Origin: Cohnella candidum | GTDB lineage: Bacteria; Bacillota; Bacilli; Paenibacillales; Paenibacillaceae | Reading direction: 5' to 3' | DNA length: 64,000 bases | Assembly (NCBI RefSeq): GCF_003713065.1 | Contig: NZ_CP033433.1 | Span: 2,019,001 to 2,083,000, forward strand | Shown: piece after piece, positions 43,397 through 51,579 of the stretch | Layout of the letters: each line of letters starts with the position of its first letter | Position numbering within the stretch: position 1 is the stretch's first letter | Translations under genes and position numbers: made by a program | Notes under the pieces: model-generated | What the model saw: only the letters and a program-made list of their open reading frames with translations | What the model was told of the DNA's origin: nothing | The model's database searches: none

Positions 43397-44254
43397 TCAA
43401 TCGATGCCGTTCGCGCGTTTGCAGGACTTGAGCGTGTTCGCCATCAGCATCGTGATCGTCATCGGTCCGACGCCGCCGGGTACGGGGGTAATCCATCCCG
43501 CCGTCTCGAGCACGTCTTCATAATCCACGTCGCCGGCCAGCTTTCCGTCCTCGAGACGGTTGATGCCGACGTCGATGACGACCGCGCCGGGCTTCACCCA
43601 GTCGCGTTTCACCAGCTTCGGTACGCCGACCGCGACGATCAGGATGTCCGCTTGCCGGGCCACCGCCGGCAGATCAGGCGTCCGGGAATGACAAACGGTG
43701 ACGGTCGCGTTCTCGCGAAGCAGCAGCATGGACACCGGTTTGCCGACGATGTTGCTGCGGCCTACGACGACTGCGTGCTTGCCCGCCGGGGAGTTACCCG
43801 TCCGTTTCAGCAGTTCGATCACGCCCGCCGGCGTACACGGAAGCAGCGAATCGTCCCCGATCATCAGGTTGCCGACGCTGATCGGATGGAATCCGTCTAC
43901 GTCCTTGTCCACGGAAATGGCGTCGATCACCGGTTTTTCCGCGATATGCTTCGGCAGAGGGAGCTGCACGAGAATGCCGTTGATTTTCGGATCTTCGTTA
44001 TACTTGGCGATCAGATGCAGCAGCTCGTCCTGCGTCGTATCCGCGGGAAGCCGGACGACTTCCGAATGGTAGCCGAGATCTTCGCAGGCTTTGGCTTTGT
44101 TGCGGACGTACACTTGCGATGCGGGATCCTCGCCTACGAGGATGACGACCAAGCCGGGACGGATTCCTCGTCCGGACAGGCGTTCGACTTCCTCGCGGAT
44201 TTCCCGCCGGATCGTATCGGAAATTTCTTTGCCGTTAATGATGCGCGCGCTCAT
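43397..44254 (-). CDS. folD: Bifunctional methylenetetrahydrofolate dehydrogenase/cyclohydrolase
   Basis: A 285-residue FolD. The conserved N-terminal segment is [28 protein letters not shown] with the catalytic Lys in [28 protein letters not shown] and the NADP-binding part [18 protein letters not shown] follow, and [18 protein letters not shown] closes it. It interconverts one-carbon folates for purine and thymidylate synthesis. It overlaps nusB by 4 bases. Confidence 0.97.
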   Translation of the reverse strand: MSARIINGKEISDTIRREIREEVERLSGRGIRPGLVVILVGEDPASQVYVRNKAKACEDLGYHSEVVRLPADTTQDELLHLIAKYNEDPKINGILVQLPLPKHIAEKPVIDAISVDKDVDGFHPISVGNLMIGDDSLLPCTPAGVIELLKRTGNSPAGKHAVVVGRSNIVGKPVSMLLLRENATVTVCHSRTPDLPAVARQADILIVAVGVPKLVKRDWVKPGAVVIDVGINRLEDGKLAGDVDYEDVLETAGWITPVPGGVGPMTITMLMANTLKSCKRANGID

Positions 44255-44721
44255 TCGGGTTCCCCTTCCCCTTCCGCCTGACGGCCCTGACCTTTCTCTT
44301 GCTCCCGGATCATCCGGCCAAGCACGCCGTTCACGAACTTGCCCGACTCGTCCAAACCGAAATGCTTCGCCAATTCGATCGCTTCGTTGACGACGACTTT
44401 CGGGGGCAAGCCCTTGACGTTCAGTTCATAAGCGGCAAGCCTTAAAATCTGCCGGTCGACGCGGGACAGCCGGTCCACTTGCCAACCCGTCAGGTAAGCC
44501 GCCAGCTGGGCGTCCAGTTCTTCCTTGCGGGAGGCTACTCCTTCGACCAGTTCGCGGGTAAAGCCGTCCACCGCGGCCAGCTCCGACACCTCCGCGCCGA
44601 TCTCGTTCTCCTGACGCGCCTCTTCCATGACCATATTGACCGCCTCGTCGCCTGTTACCCCGTTCATTTCCATCTGGTATAAGCTCGAGACCGCGATTTC
44701 CCTTGCCAATCTGCGTTTCAT
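44251..44721 (-). CDS. nusB: Transcription antitermination factor NusB
   Basis: A 156-residue all-helical NusB, starting [22 protein letters not shown]. The later signature is [32 protein letters not shown] through [28 protein letters not shown]. With NusE it binds boxA RNA in rRNA antitermination. It is coupled to folD by a 4-base overlap. The 155-bp gap upstream (44722-44876) holds no gene or clear signal that I can see. Confidence 0.96.
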   Translation of the reverse strand: MKRRLAREIAVSSLYQMEMNGVTGDEAVNMVMEEARQENEIGAEVSELAAVDGFTRELVEGVASRKEELDAQLAAYLTGWQVDRLSRVDRQILRLAAYELNVKGLPPKVVVNEAIELAKHFGLDESGKFVNGVLGRMIREQEKGQGRQAEGEGEPE

Positions 44722-44876
44722 GCGTCCTCCGTTCGGCGCTGTACGACATGCCTTGCGATTTTTACTAGTATGGGAATGCTGAAAACAAAAAAACCTATGA
44801 CCCGTTCCTTCGCCGAGAAGCGGATACCGCCGGAGCGGCGCCCGCCTTCCCGAAGCAGGAACACTTCACAGGGCTC

Positions 44877-45107
44877 TTACCGGGACCACGGCCAACGGTC
44901 CGTCATCCAGTCCGTCAATCGGTCCCAAGGCAGCAGCGGGCCCCGGTTGTCGTCCTTCTGCTTGCCGACCCAAAATCCGATACCGACCAGCAATGCGACG
45001 AACAGCATGTCCCAAAATCCGCTGATCAAATAGATGAGGCCGAAAAACAGCCCTGCCGCCACGCCGCAAGCGCGGCCGCCATAGGCGTCCCACCACGGTT
45101 TCCACAT
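44877..45107 (-). CDS. DUF2273 small membrane protein
   Basis: A 76-residue protein with two closely spaced hydrophobic segments (GVAAGLFFGLIYLISGFW and MLFVALLVGIGFWVGKQKDD), the layout of DUF2273. In Firmicutes this family is found with Asp23/Gls24 and AmaP proteins, as here. AGGAGGG lies 6 bases before the ATG. It lies 12 bases after amaP and is part of the asp23-amaP unit. Role presumed in the cell envelope, not proven. Confidence 0.85.
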   Translation of the reverse strand: MWKPWWDAYGGRACGVAAGLFFGLIYLISGFWDMLFVALLVGIGFWVGKQKDDNRGPLLPWDRLTDWMTDRWPWSR

Positions 45108-45119
45108 GGTCGGTCCCTC

Positions 45120-45683
45120 CTATTCCACGCGGCTCTTGAAGGATGCCTGCGACTGTATCACGTTCGCGATAAACACGGATACATCCGCCACCGGAATGCC
45201 GGTTGCGTCTTCGATTTGCTGGGATACGGTCCGCTGCATCTCTTCCGAAAGCGCGGGAATCGAGCCTTCTCCGTCGATGAAAGCGCGGATCAGGATTTCA
45301 AGCCCGGATTCGGTCACGCGCACGCGGGCTTTCAGGTCTTTCACCCCGCGCGTGCGGGATGCGGCTTTCAGCGCCAGGTTTTCAACGGTTTCCACGGAAA
45401 TGCGGATGTCGCCGTGCTCCGTGCGCTGGTTAATGGAAGGAGCGGTCGAGCCTCCCCGGCGGACCGATACGATGAAGAAGCGCAGGCTGATCAGCAGAAT
45501 CACGATGGATACGCCGATGACGGCGCCCTGCACGGTCCGCAAGCCTCCCGTGAAATCCCTTACGACATTTTGAAGAAATGAGACCTGGAACCCGCCGCTG
45601 GCCGCGATGATCGCGATGATTGCGGCAGCCCCGATGAGAATGCTGTATAAAAAAAGAAGCAGCCTGTCCAACACTCTGATCAA
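45120..45683 (-). CDS. amaP: Alkaline shock response membrane anchor protein AmaP
   Basis: A 187-residue protein with two N-terminal membrane helices (LLLFLYSILIGAAAIIAIIAA and VQGAVIGVSIVILLISLRFFIV), then a cytoplasmic Asp23-like domain (GDIRISVETVENLALKAASRTRGVKDLKARVRV). That is the AmaP pattern. It anchors Asp23/Gls24 proteins to the membrane. TTG at 45683 is chosen because GAGGAGG lies 8 bases upstream and the first helix then starts at residue 8. The asp23 gene lies upstream, with a large hairpin between. Confidence 0.87.
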   Translation of the reverse strand: MIRVLDRLLLFLYSILIGAAAIIAIIAASGGFQVSFLQNVVRDFTGGLRTVQGAVIGVSIVILLISLRFFIVSVRRGGSTAPSINQRTEHGDIRISVETVENLALKAASRTRGVKDLKARVRVTESGLEILIRAFIDGEGSIPALSEEMQRTVSQQIEDATGIPVADVSVFIANVIQSQASFKSRVE

Positions 45684-45746
45684 CTGAGCGTCCTCCTCGT
45701 CTAGTCCCCAACCGGTGACATGAAGCTGTGGAGCGATATCGTACAA

Positions 45747-45808
45747 AAACCCGGAAAGTCCTCTTCGGGGAATCCGCATGGAATTCCCCGCCGGAGGACT
45801 TCGGGTTT
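45747..45808 (-). terminator. 62-nt hairpin between asp23 and amaP
   Basis: Three stacked stems, 7, 8 and 7 bp (AAACCCG/CGGGTTT, AAGTCCTC/GAGGACTT, GGGGAAT/ATTCCCC), with small internal loops lie directly after the asp23 stop. A T-run follows on the minus strand (CGGGTTTTTG). It is likely a partial terminator or mRNA stabiliser that lowers amaP/DUF2273 expression relative to asp23. Confidence 0.8.
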
Positions 45809-45829
45809 GGGCTGCCGGAAGCAGCGTCA

Positions 45830-46255
45830 TTATCTTACTCTTGCGTTCGCTTCTTCTTCTTCGGGCTTGTCGGCCGTTTTGAAATGCACGTCATGAACGT
45901 GTACGTTCACTTCGACGACGTTCAGCGCGGTCATCATTTCGATCGACCGTTTGACGTTGCGCTGGATTTCCGCCGAAATTTCGGGAATGCGCCTGCCGTA
46001 TTGAACGATGATAGAAACGTCGACGGCGGCTTCGCGCTGACCGACTTCCACTTTCACGCCTTTGGACAAGTTCTTGCGGCCGAGCAATTCCCCGATCCCC
46101 GAGGAAATTCCGCCGCTCATGCCGGCCACGCCGTCCACTTCGACCGTCGCCAAACCGGCGATCACTTCGATCACTTCCGGCGCGATTTCGATGGTGCCCA
46201 TGACCGTTCTTTCATAATCCGGGGCTATCGTTTCCAAGCGTACCTCCACCTCCAT
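45830..46255 (-). CDS. Asp23/Gls24 family envelope stress protein (YqhY-like)
   Basis: A 141-residue Asp23-family protein. The family core is GTIEIAPEVIEVIAGLATVEVDGVAGMSGGISSGIGELLGRKNLSKGVKVEVGQREAAVDVSIIVQYG. A charged C-terminus ends EEEEANARVR. The homologue YqhY sits between accC and nusB and is linked to control of acetyl-CoA carboxylase in B. subtilis. The ATG at 46255 is used. A TTG at 46237 preceded by GGAGGTGGAGG is an alternative start. A strong promoter precedes it. Confidence 0.93.
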   Translation of the reverse strand: MEVEVRLETIAPDYERTVMGTIEIAPEVIEVIAGLATVEVDGVAGMSGGISSGIGELLGRKNLSKGVKVEVGQREAAVDVSIIVQYGRRIPEISAEIQRNVKRSIEMMTALNVVEVNVHVHDVHFKTADKPEEEEANARVR

Positions 46256-46300
46256 CTGACCGAGACTCCCTGGTGCGGGCCGTTTGCCCTCGTTATTATA

Positions 46301-46329
46301 ACTATAGCATTAGCGGATAATTATGACAA
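46301..46329 (-). promoter_or_regulatory. Sigma-A promoter of the asp23-family gene
   Basis: On the minus strand TTGTCA (46329-46324) and TATAGT (46306-46301) are 17 bases apart. A further TATAAT lies just downstream. It is in the 101-bp gap after accC, so asp23 has its own promoter. Confidence 0.65.
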
Positions 46330-46356
46330 ACGCTTGGCCCGGAGACCGCCCGATTG

Positions 46357-47718
46357 TCACGCCTCCGCAGGCGCGTTCACATCGTGCTCTTCGAGGAACT
46401 TGATGTCGAACGTGCCTTTGTTGAATACCGGATGTTCCAGCAGCTTCAAGTGGAACGGGATCGTCGTTTTGACGCCGTCGACCATGAATTCCCCGAGCGC
46501 TCGGCGCGCTCTCGCGATCGCCTCTTCGCGCGTCGGCGCCCAGACGATCAGCTTGGCGATCATGGAATCGTAATGCGGCGAAATCGTGTAATTCGGATAA
46601 GCGCCGCTGTCCACACGCACGCCGGGTCCTCCCGGAGGCAGGTAGAAGGAGATTTTGCCGGGGGACGGCATGAAGTTGCGGTCCGGATCCTCGGCGTTGA
46701 TGCGGCATTCGATCGCCCAGCCGTCGAATTGCACGTCCTTCTGGGAGAAGGACAGCGGTTCGCCTTCGGCGACGGCGATCATTTCCTTGATGAGGTCGAC
46801 GCCCGTGATCATTTCCGTCACCGGATGCTCGACCTGAATGCGGGTGTTCATTTCCATGAAATAGAACTGGCCGTCGGGTCCGAGCAGGAATTCGATCGTC
46901 CCGGCGCCGGAGTAGTTCACCGCGTGGGCGGCTCGGACAGCCGCTTGCCCCATGCGCTCCCGGAGAGCCGGCGTCATGACGGGGCAAGGCGCCTCTTCCA
47001 CGAGTTTCTGGCGTCGGCGCTGCACGGAGCAGTCGCGTTCGCCGAGATGGCATACGTTGCCGTGTTTATCGGCGATGATCTGGATTTCGACGTGCTTCAT
47101 GCCCGTGAGGTATTTCTCCAGGTACACGCCGGAATTGCCGAACGCTTTCTGGGCTTCCTGCTGGGCCGTCGTGATTTCCCGGACGAGCATTTCCTCGTCG
47201 TCGGCCAGCCGGATGCCGCGGCCTCCGCCCCCGGCCGTCGCTTTGATGATGACCGGATACCCGATCTTGCGAGCGACCTGCACGGCTTCCTCGATATCCT
47301 CGACCAAACCGTCGGAGCCCGGGATAACCGGAACGTCGGCCTCCTTCATCGTCTGCTTGGCGACCGACTTGTCGCCCATCCGGCTGATGGCGCTCGCGGA
47401 AGGGCCGATAAACGTAATATTGCACGTTTCGCAAATTTCCGCGAAATCGGCGTTTTCGGAAAGGAACCCGTAACCCGGGTGAATGGCGTCGCATTCGGTC
47501 AACGTCGCGACGCTCATGATGTTGGTCAAATTCAAGTAGCTGTCTTTGGAAGCGGTCGGTCCGATGCAGTAGGCTTCATCCGCCAATCGGACGTGAAGGG
47601 ACTCGCGGTCGGCTTCGGAGTAAACGGCCACCGTGGCGATACCCAGCTCGCGGCAGGCGCGAATGATGCGGACGGCGATCTCTCCGCGGTTGGCCACCAA
47701 AATTTTATGGAATTTCAA
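46357..47718 (-). CDS. accC: Acetyl-CoA carboxylase, biotin carboxylase subunit
   Basis: A 453-residue biotin carboxylase, which carboxylates the biotin on AccB using ATP and bicarbonate. It starts [26 protein letters not shown] and has the ATP-grasp glycine loop [13 protein letters not shown]. It also has [18 protein letters not shown] and [15 protein letters not shown]. The start codon is TTG at 47718 with GGAGG 9 bases upstream. It follows accB after 130 bases containing two hairpins, and it precedes the asp23-family gene implicated in controlling this enzyme. Confidence 0.97.
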   Translation of the reverse strand: MKFHKILVANRGEIAVRIIRACRELGIATVAVYSEADRESLHVRLADEAYCIGPTASKDSYLNLTNIMSVATLTECDAIHPGYGFLSENADFAEICETCNITFIGPSASAISRMGDKSVAKQTMKEADVPVIPGSDGLVEDIEEAVQVARKIGYPVIIKATAGGGGRGIRLADDEEMLVREITTAQQEAQKAFGNSGVYLEKYLTGMKHVEIQIIADKHGNVCHLGERDCSVQRRRQKLVEEAPCPVMTPALRERMGQAAVRAAHAVNYSGAGTIEFLLGPDGQFYFMEMNTRIQVEHPVTEMITGVDLIKEMIAVAEGEPLSFSQKDVQFDGWAIECRINAEDPDRNFMPSPGKISFYLPPGGPGVRVDSGAYPNYTISPHYDSMIAKLIVWAPTREEAIARARRALGEFMVDGVKTTIPFHLKLLEHPVFNKGTFDIKFLEEHDVNAPAEA

Positions 47719-47743
47719 AGGGGGGATCCTCCTTTAACCCGCG

Positions 47744-47780
47744 CGACCGAACGTCCGCGCTTCCGCGCTCGGTTCGGTCG
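47744..47780 (-). repeat. GC-rich hairpin 1 in the accB-accC gap
   Basis: Arms CGACCGAAC and GTTCGGTCG (preceded by one extra G) enclose an inner GCGC/GCGC pair. TCAAA follows it on the plus strand. No T-run follows on the minus strand. Confidence 0.65.
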
Positions 47781-47788
47781 TCAAAGTG

Positions 47789-47825
47789 CAGCCGAAATGC
47801 GCCGCGTCGGGCGCGGCGTCGGCTG
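47789..47825 (-). repeat. GC-rich hairpin 2 in the accB-accC gap
   Basis: Arms CAGCCGA and TCGGCTG enclose an inner CGCCGC/GCGGCG stem. GTCAAA follows on the plus strand, as after hairpin 1, so the two may be related elements. Confidence 0.65.
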
Positions 47826-47848
47826 TCAAACGAATGGCGATAACGCGA

Positions 47849-48334
47849 TTATTCCGGTTTGACCAGAAACAGAGGCTGGCCGAACTCGACCAGTTGGCCG
47901 TTCTCGACGAGGATTTCGACGATCTGGCCTTTGACTTCCGCTTCGAGGGGATTCATCAGCTTCATGGCTTCCAGGATGCAGACGACCGTTTTCTCGGTCA
48001 CGCGGTCGCCGACGTTGACGAATGACGCCGCATCCGGGGAAGGAGCGCGGTAGAACGTGCCGACCATCGGGGAAGTGATGCGGTGCAGATTGCTCGTGTC
48101 TGCCGCGGGAGCTTTGGGCTGCTCCGCTTGCTGGGCGGGCGCCGGCGCGGCCGGAGCCGGAGCGGCAGCGGGTACGTATGTATGGGCGATCGGTGAGGTT
48201 TGCACGTTCACGACTTCCGTGCGGCCGGGCTTGCGGATCGCAAGGCGCGTTCCTTCGTTCTCGATTTCGACTTCATGTACGGACGTTTGGTCCACCAATT
48301 TGATCAATTCTTTGATTTCGCTGAGCTTGAACAT
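47849..48334 (-). CDS. accB: Acetyl-CoA carboxylase, biotin carboxyl carrier protein
   Basis: A 161-residue BCCP. The N-terminal helix is [25 protein letters not shown]. An Ala/Pro-rich linker (about 50-80) follows, and the biotinyl domain carries Lys125 in the EAMKLMN motif. A thumb segment, [20 protein letters not shown], is present. The ATG at 48334 follows AAGGAG. It carries CO2 from AccC to the carboxyltransferase for malonyl-CoA synthesis. It heads the accB-accC unit. Confidence 0.97.
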   Translation of the reverse strand: MFKLSEIKELIKLVDQTSVHEVEIENEGTRLAIRKPGRTEVVNVQTSPIAHTYVPAAAPAPAAPAPAQQAEQPKAPAADTSNLHRITSPMVGTFYRAPSPDAASFVNVGDRVTEKTVVCILEAMKLMNPLEAEVKGQIVEILVENGQLVEFGQPLFLVKPE

Positions 48335-48410
48335 CAAGTCCACTCCTTGGCTTAAGGGGTCGGGCATTCGCAAGGGAACCGCACGCTTGTACGATCCCAT
48401 AACGGAATCC

Positions 48411-48419
48411 ATTATACCA
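48411..48419 (-). promoter_or_regulatory. Extended -10 promoter element of accB
   Basis: TATAAT preceded directly by TGG on the minus strand, about 77 bases before the accB start. No convincing -35 box is seen. No obvious FapR-type operator was recognised. Confidence 0.4.
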
Positions 48420-48463
48420 TAATCGGTCGAAATGGAAAGGTCGGGAAAGGTGCCCGTCGATGC

Positions 48464-48499
48464 GAAAGGCGCGTTCCGGAGGGAGGGAACGCGCCTTTC
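48464..48499 (-). terminator. Hairpin downstream of the Bax-inhibitor-1 gene
   Basis: A 14-bp perfect stem GAAAGGCGCGTTCC/GGAACGCGCCTTTC with an 8-base loop, 14 bases after the stop. No T-run follows on the minus strand, so it may be a transcript-end stabiliser rather than a strong terminator. Confidence 0.55.
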
Positions 48500-48512
48500 C
48501 GAGCTTCAAAGC

Positions 48513-49253
48513 TTAGTCCCGGCTCCGCAATTTGGCCAGTAACCGGATGATTTCGACGTACAGCCAGACGAGCGTCACCGTAAGCCCGAAAGCCCCGTAC
48601 CATTCCATGTACTTGGGGGCTCCGTTCCGGGCGCCGGATTCGATGAAGTCGAAATCCAGCACGAGGTTCAGCGCCGCGATGACGACGATGACCAAGGAGA
48701 TGCCGATGCCGATCGCGCCGTTATCGTGCAAGTACGGTACGTTCATGCCGAAAAAATGAAGCACGATATTGATCAAATAAACGATCGCGATGCCGGCGGT
48801 CGCGGCTATGACGCCCAGCTTGAAGTTTTCCGTCGCGCGGACGACCCTTGTCTTGTAAGCGAGCAGCAGAGCGAGAAACACGCTCATCGTCAGCAGGGCC
48901 GCCTGAAGCGTAATGCCATGGAATTGCTCGTCGTAGATCGCGGACAAAGCGCCCAAAAACAAGCCTTCCAGCGCGGCGTATACGGGCACGAGTACGCGGG
49001 AGGAAGACGGTTTGAAGCTGATGACGAGAGAGAGGATGAAGCCGCCGATCGCGCCCAAGACGGCATACGGGGCGACGTTCCTTCCTTCGTAATACATGGC
49101 CCAGGTGCAGAACGCCGCGCCCAGCAGGATGGCCAGCGTGATGAATGATTTGTTCACCGTGCCCTCCAGCGTCATCGTCTCTTGTCCGTAATGCCCTTTC
49201 ACATTGTCGAAAGTTTTGTCGTTTAAAGTCGGGTTTCCGCTTCTGCCGATCAA
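48513..49253 (-). CDS. Bax inhibitor-1/YccA-like membrane protein
   Basis: A 246-residue protein with seven hydrophobic segments. The order runs from SFITLAILLGAAFCTWAMYY to LTVTLVWLYVEIIRLLAKL. The core EGLFLGALSAIYDEQFHGITLQAALLTMSVFLALLLAYKTR fits the BaxI_1 branch of the Bax-inhibitor-1 (TMBIM) superfamily, whose members leak calcium or affect membrane stress. An N-terminal polar stretch of about 35 residues precedes the first helix. It appears to be an independent gene between spoIIIAH and accB. Confidence 0.9.
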   Translation of the reverse strand: MIGRSGNPTLNDKTFDNVKGHYGQETMTLEGTVNKSFITLAILLGAAFCTWAMYYEGRNVAPYAVLGAIGGFILSLVISFKPSSSRVLVPVYAALEGLFLGALSAIYDEQFHGITLQAALLTMSVFLALLLAYKTRVVRATENFKLGVIAATAGIAIVYLINIVLHFFGMNVPYLHDNGAIGIGISLVIVVIAALNLVLDFDFIESGARNGAPKYMEWYGAFGLTVTLVWLYVEIIRLLAKLRSRD

Positions 49254-49323
49254 CCCAGATCACCTCATTCGGTAGGATGTCCCAATTTTACCATGCCTGC
49301 CGGGTTTCGCCCAGTGAAACAAA

Positions 49324-49363
49324 CGAAAGCCTCCCGGGCCGCGTCACGGCGGGCGGGAGGCTT
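49324..49363 (-). terminator. Terminator after the spoIIIA operon
   Basis: The stem AAGCCTCCCG/CGGGAGGCTT is followed on the minus strand by a T-rich run (TTTCGTTTGTTTC), 18 bases after the spoIIIAH stop. Confidence 0.7.
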
Positions 49364-49379
49364 CGTGTTCGACTGTCGC

Positions 49380-50114
49380 TTACGGCACGTATTGGACGGA
49401 CAGGCGGCTCGGCGAAACGTTCAATTCTTTGGATGCCAGGTCGATGATCTTCACGGCTTGCTTTTTCTCGAGCTTGGAGGCTTGCACGACGACCTTGAAA
49501 TTCATTTCGTCTTCCGTCACGACGGCGTTGTCGTAGTCCTGCAGCAGCTTCTCTTCCAAGCTGGTCATGCGGGAATCCGTGTCTTCCAGTCGGGCCAGCT
49601 CTTCCACGGCCGAAGAGGCTTGCTCTTGGGTGTGGTTTTTGGTGTCGGCGATGATCGCGCTCAATTTCTCGCTTTCGCTAGCCACTTTCTCTTCGTGCAG
49701 GCGTTGCAGCTGGTCGAAGTATTCGGAGCCCTTAAGATTCGTGTACTCATTCAGCACCGCTTCGTCGGCCGGAGAAACCGTACCGCCGTCCGCCTGCTCC
49801 TGGCTCTTGCCGTCACTCTTGCCGTCACTCTTGCCTTGGTCGCCCGAAGTCGCGGCCTCGTCCTGCGCGGACGAAGAGTCCGTTTTGCCGCCTGCTGCGT
49901 CGGCAGCGCCGGAAGCCGTGGCATCTTCCTCGATGACCTCGATGCCGTTGTCCTTGCCGGAGGCGCCCGCGCTGTCCAGCGTCTGGGTCTGCTGCTTCGT
50001 GCCGCTGGCGCTCTGGGACGGGGTCACGTCCTCGGTAAACAGGTAGTACGCGGACAAAATCACCATCAGACTAAGCATGGACACCAGCCAAATCGTTTGA
50101 CGCTTGTTGTTCAT
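49380..50114 (-). CDS. spoIIIAH: Stage III sporulation protein AH
   Basis: A 244-residue mother-cell protein. One N-terminal membrane helix (TIWLVSMLSLMVILSAYYLF) is followed by a long low-complexity Ser/Ala/Asp/Gly linker (about 30-115) containing a KSDG repeat. The C-terminal ring-forming domain is of the EscJ/YscJ type (DEMNFKVVVQASKLEKKQAVKIIDLASKELNVSPSRLSVQYVP). It forms the channel with forespore SpoIIQ across the engulfment membranes. The linker is longer than in B. subtilis. Last gene of the operon. Confidence 0.95.
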   Translation of the reverse strand: MNNKRQTIWLVSMLSLMVILSAYYLFTEDVTPSQSASGTKQQTQTLDSAGASGKDNGIEVIEEDATASGAADAAGGKTDSSSAQDEAATSGDQGKSDGKSDGKSQEQADGGTVSPADEAVLNEYTNLKGSEYFDQLQRLHEEKVASESEKLSAIIADTKNHTQEQASSAVEELARLEDTDSRMTSLEEKLLQDYDNAVVTEDEMNFKVVVQASKLEKKQAVKIIDLASKELNVSPSRLSVQYVP

Positions 50115-50141
50115 TTTTCCTTCCTCCCCAATCAGGTTTGT

Positions 50142-50792
50142 TCAAGATTTTCTCGGAACGACCGAAATGCGGTGCATCGGCACGTCCAAACCGCGGGATA
50201 CCGCTTCCTGGACCAGCTTGTGGACCGTGGCGTTTTCCGCGCCTTTGGCGACGACGACGACCCCCCTCACCTTCGGCTTCAGCTTCTTGACGACGATGGG
50301 AGCCTGGCCCCCCGACACTTCGTAAAGGACGACTTGGCCGTCCGTCGTGACATCCGTAATATGGCGGCTCGTACCGTTGCGGTCCGACTCGTTGGTCAGC
50401 TGCTGCGTTTTCTTCTCGTTGAGCTGCACGACGGTTTCTTCCGTCGATTCGACCGTCACGAGAACGTTGACGCTTCCGACGCCGACGATCGTTTCGAGCA
50501 GGTCCTTCAGCCGGCTTTCCAGCTGGGATTCGATATCGGCGAACGGATCGTTCTTAGCTGTTCCCCCGCCCATGAAAGTTTCCTGATCCTGCGGCGCGTC
50601 CTGGTCGCCCGGCGGAACGATTTCCGTCTGATTGCCGGGATCCACGGGCTTGACGTTCAGGAGCGACGAAGCGAGCAGCAGCGCGGCGCCGATCAATCCG
50701 AGCAGGATGAGCCACCGGAACGTCTTGATCCTGCGGCCCCCGCCCGACCCGCCGCCGATGAATGACTCCAACCGTTCCAGCCACTTGGCCAA
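50142..50792 (-). CDS. spoIIIAG: Stage III sporulation protein AG
   Basis: A 216-residue protein with one membrane helix (FRWLILLGLIGAALLLASSLL). The conserved extracellular ring-building motif domain is LESRLKDLLETIVGVGSVNVLVTVESTEETVVQLN, then GVVVVAKGAENATVHKLVQEAVSRGLDVPMHRISVVP. It forms the large ring of the SpoIIIA channel in the mother-cell membrane. It lies 6 bases after spoIIIAF. Confidence 0.96.
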   Translation of the reverse strand: MAKWLERLESFIGGGSGGGRRIKTFRWLILLGLIGAALLLASSLLNVKPVDPGNQTEIVPPGDQDAPQDQETFMGGGTAKNDPFADIESQLESRLKDLLETIVGVGSVNVLVTVESTEETVVQLNEKKTQQLTNESDRNGTSRHITDVTTDGQVVLYEVSGGQAPIVVKKLKPKVRGVVVVAKGAENATVHKLVQEAVSRGLDVPMHRISVVPRKS

Positions 50793-50798
50793 ATGCGC

Positions 50799-51551
50799 TC
50801 ACCTCCTCTCGTCCGCGGCGTCCGCCGCCAGCACCTGCACCCGGTTCGCCGGCACTCCGTATTTGGCGGAGAGGAGCGCCGTCACCCGGCTGCGCGTTTC
50901 CCGGTCGGCCGGGTTCTCTTCCGCTTCGCCTCCGGCCGCGCGATCGCTCGGCGGGATTTCCACGATCACCGGCGCGACCGGCTGTACTTGCTCCACCGGC
51001 TTAGACCCGGGCGACGCCTCCGGATCCGGCTCGGCGTCACCGCCTGCTTCTGCGGTTCCTCCGGTTCCGCCGGTTCCGCGGTTCGTGCCCGCCTCCGGCC
51101 CGGCCATCGTGACGGTCACGCTTTCCACGTCGAGCTGGCCTTCGGGAGATCGGCGAAGCTGCACGGCCACCTGCACGACTTTGCGTCCTTCGCTTTGCTC
51201 GACGTCTTCCTTGATCGCGTCGCGAAGGCGTCCAGCCGTCACCTGCTCGGCTTCTTCCTGCTGCTTGGCCTGCCACTTGCGGCCTTCCTCCTTGATCTTC
51301 GACAACTCCTCCGCTGATGCCCGGTCATCCGATTGGGACGTTTCGAGCCCGGCCGCCAGTCTGTTGCCGAAGTCGCTGTGGAGCCAGTTCAGCATCGGCG
51401 TGGCCACCGTCAACAGGATGAACAGCCCCGCGACCAGCCGCACGTAGCGCTGCATCGTCTTGTTCGGAAGCAGCAGGTCGACGAGACCCGCGAGCAGCAC
51501 GACGGCCACGATTTGCTTCAGCCAGCCGGACAGTCCCTCCATCAAGCCCAT
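50799..51551 (-). CDS. spoIIIAF: Stage III sporulation protein AF
   Basis: A 250-residue protein. Two N-terminal membrane helices (LKQIVAVVLLAGLVDLLLPN and YVRLVAGLFILLTVATPML) are followed by a soluble ring-building domain and a Gly/Thr/Glu-rich stretch (GTNRGTGGTGGTAEAGGDAEP). It is longer than the B. subtilis protein (about 206) mainly through this insert. It is required for the SpoIIIA-SpoIIQ channel. It sits in operon order between AE and AG. Confidence 0.93.
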   Translation of the reverse strand: MGLMEGLSGWLKQIVAVVLLAGLVDLLLPNKTMQRYVRLVAGLFILLTVATPMLNWLHSDFGNRLAAGLETSQSDDRASAEELSKIKEEGRKWQAKQQEEAEQVTAGRLRDAIKEDVEQSEGRKVVQVAVQLRRSPEGQLDVESVTVTMAGPEAGTNRGTGGTGGTAEAGGDAEPDPEASPGSKPVEQVQPVAPVIVEIPPSDRAAGGEAEENPADRETRSRVTALLSAKYGVPANRVQVLAADAADERR

Positions 51552-51579
51552 TCGCGCACTTCCTTTCCGACCTTCCCCG

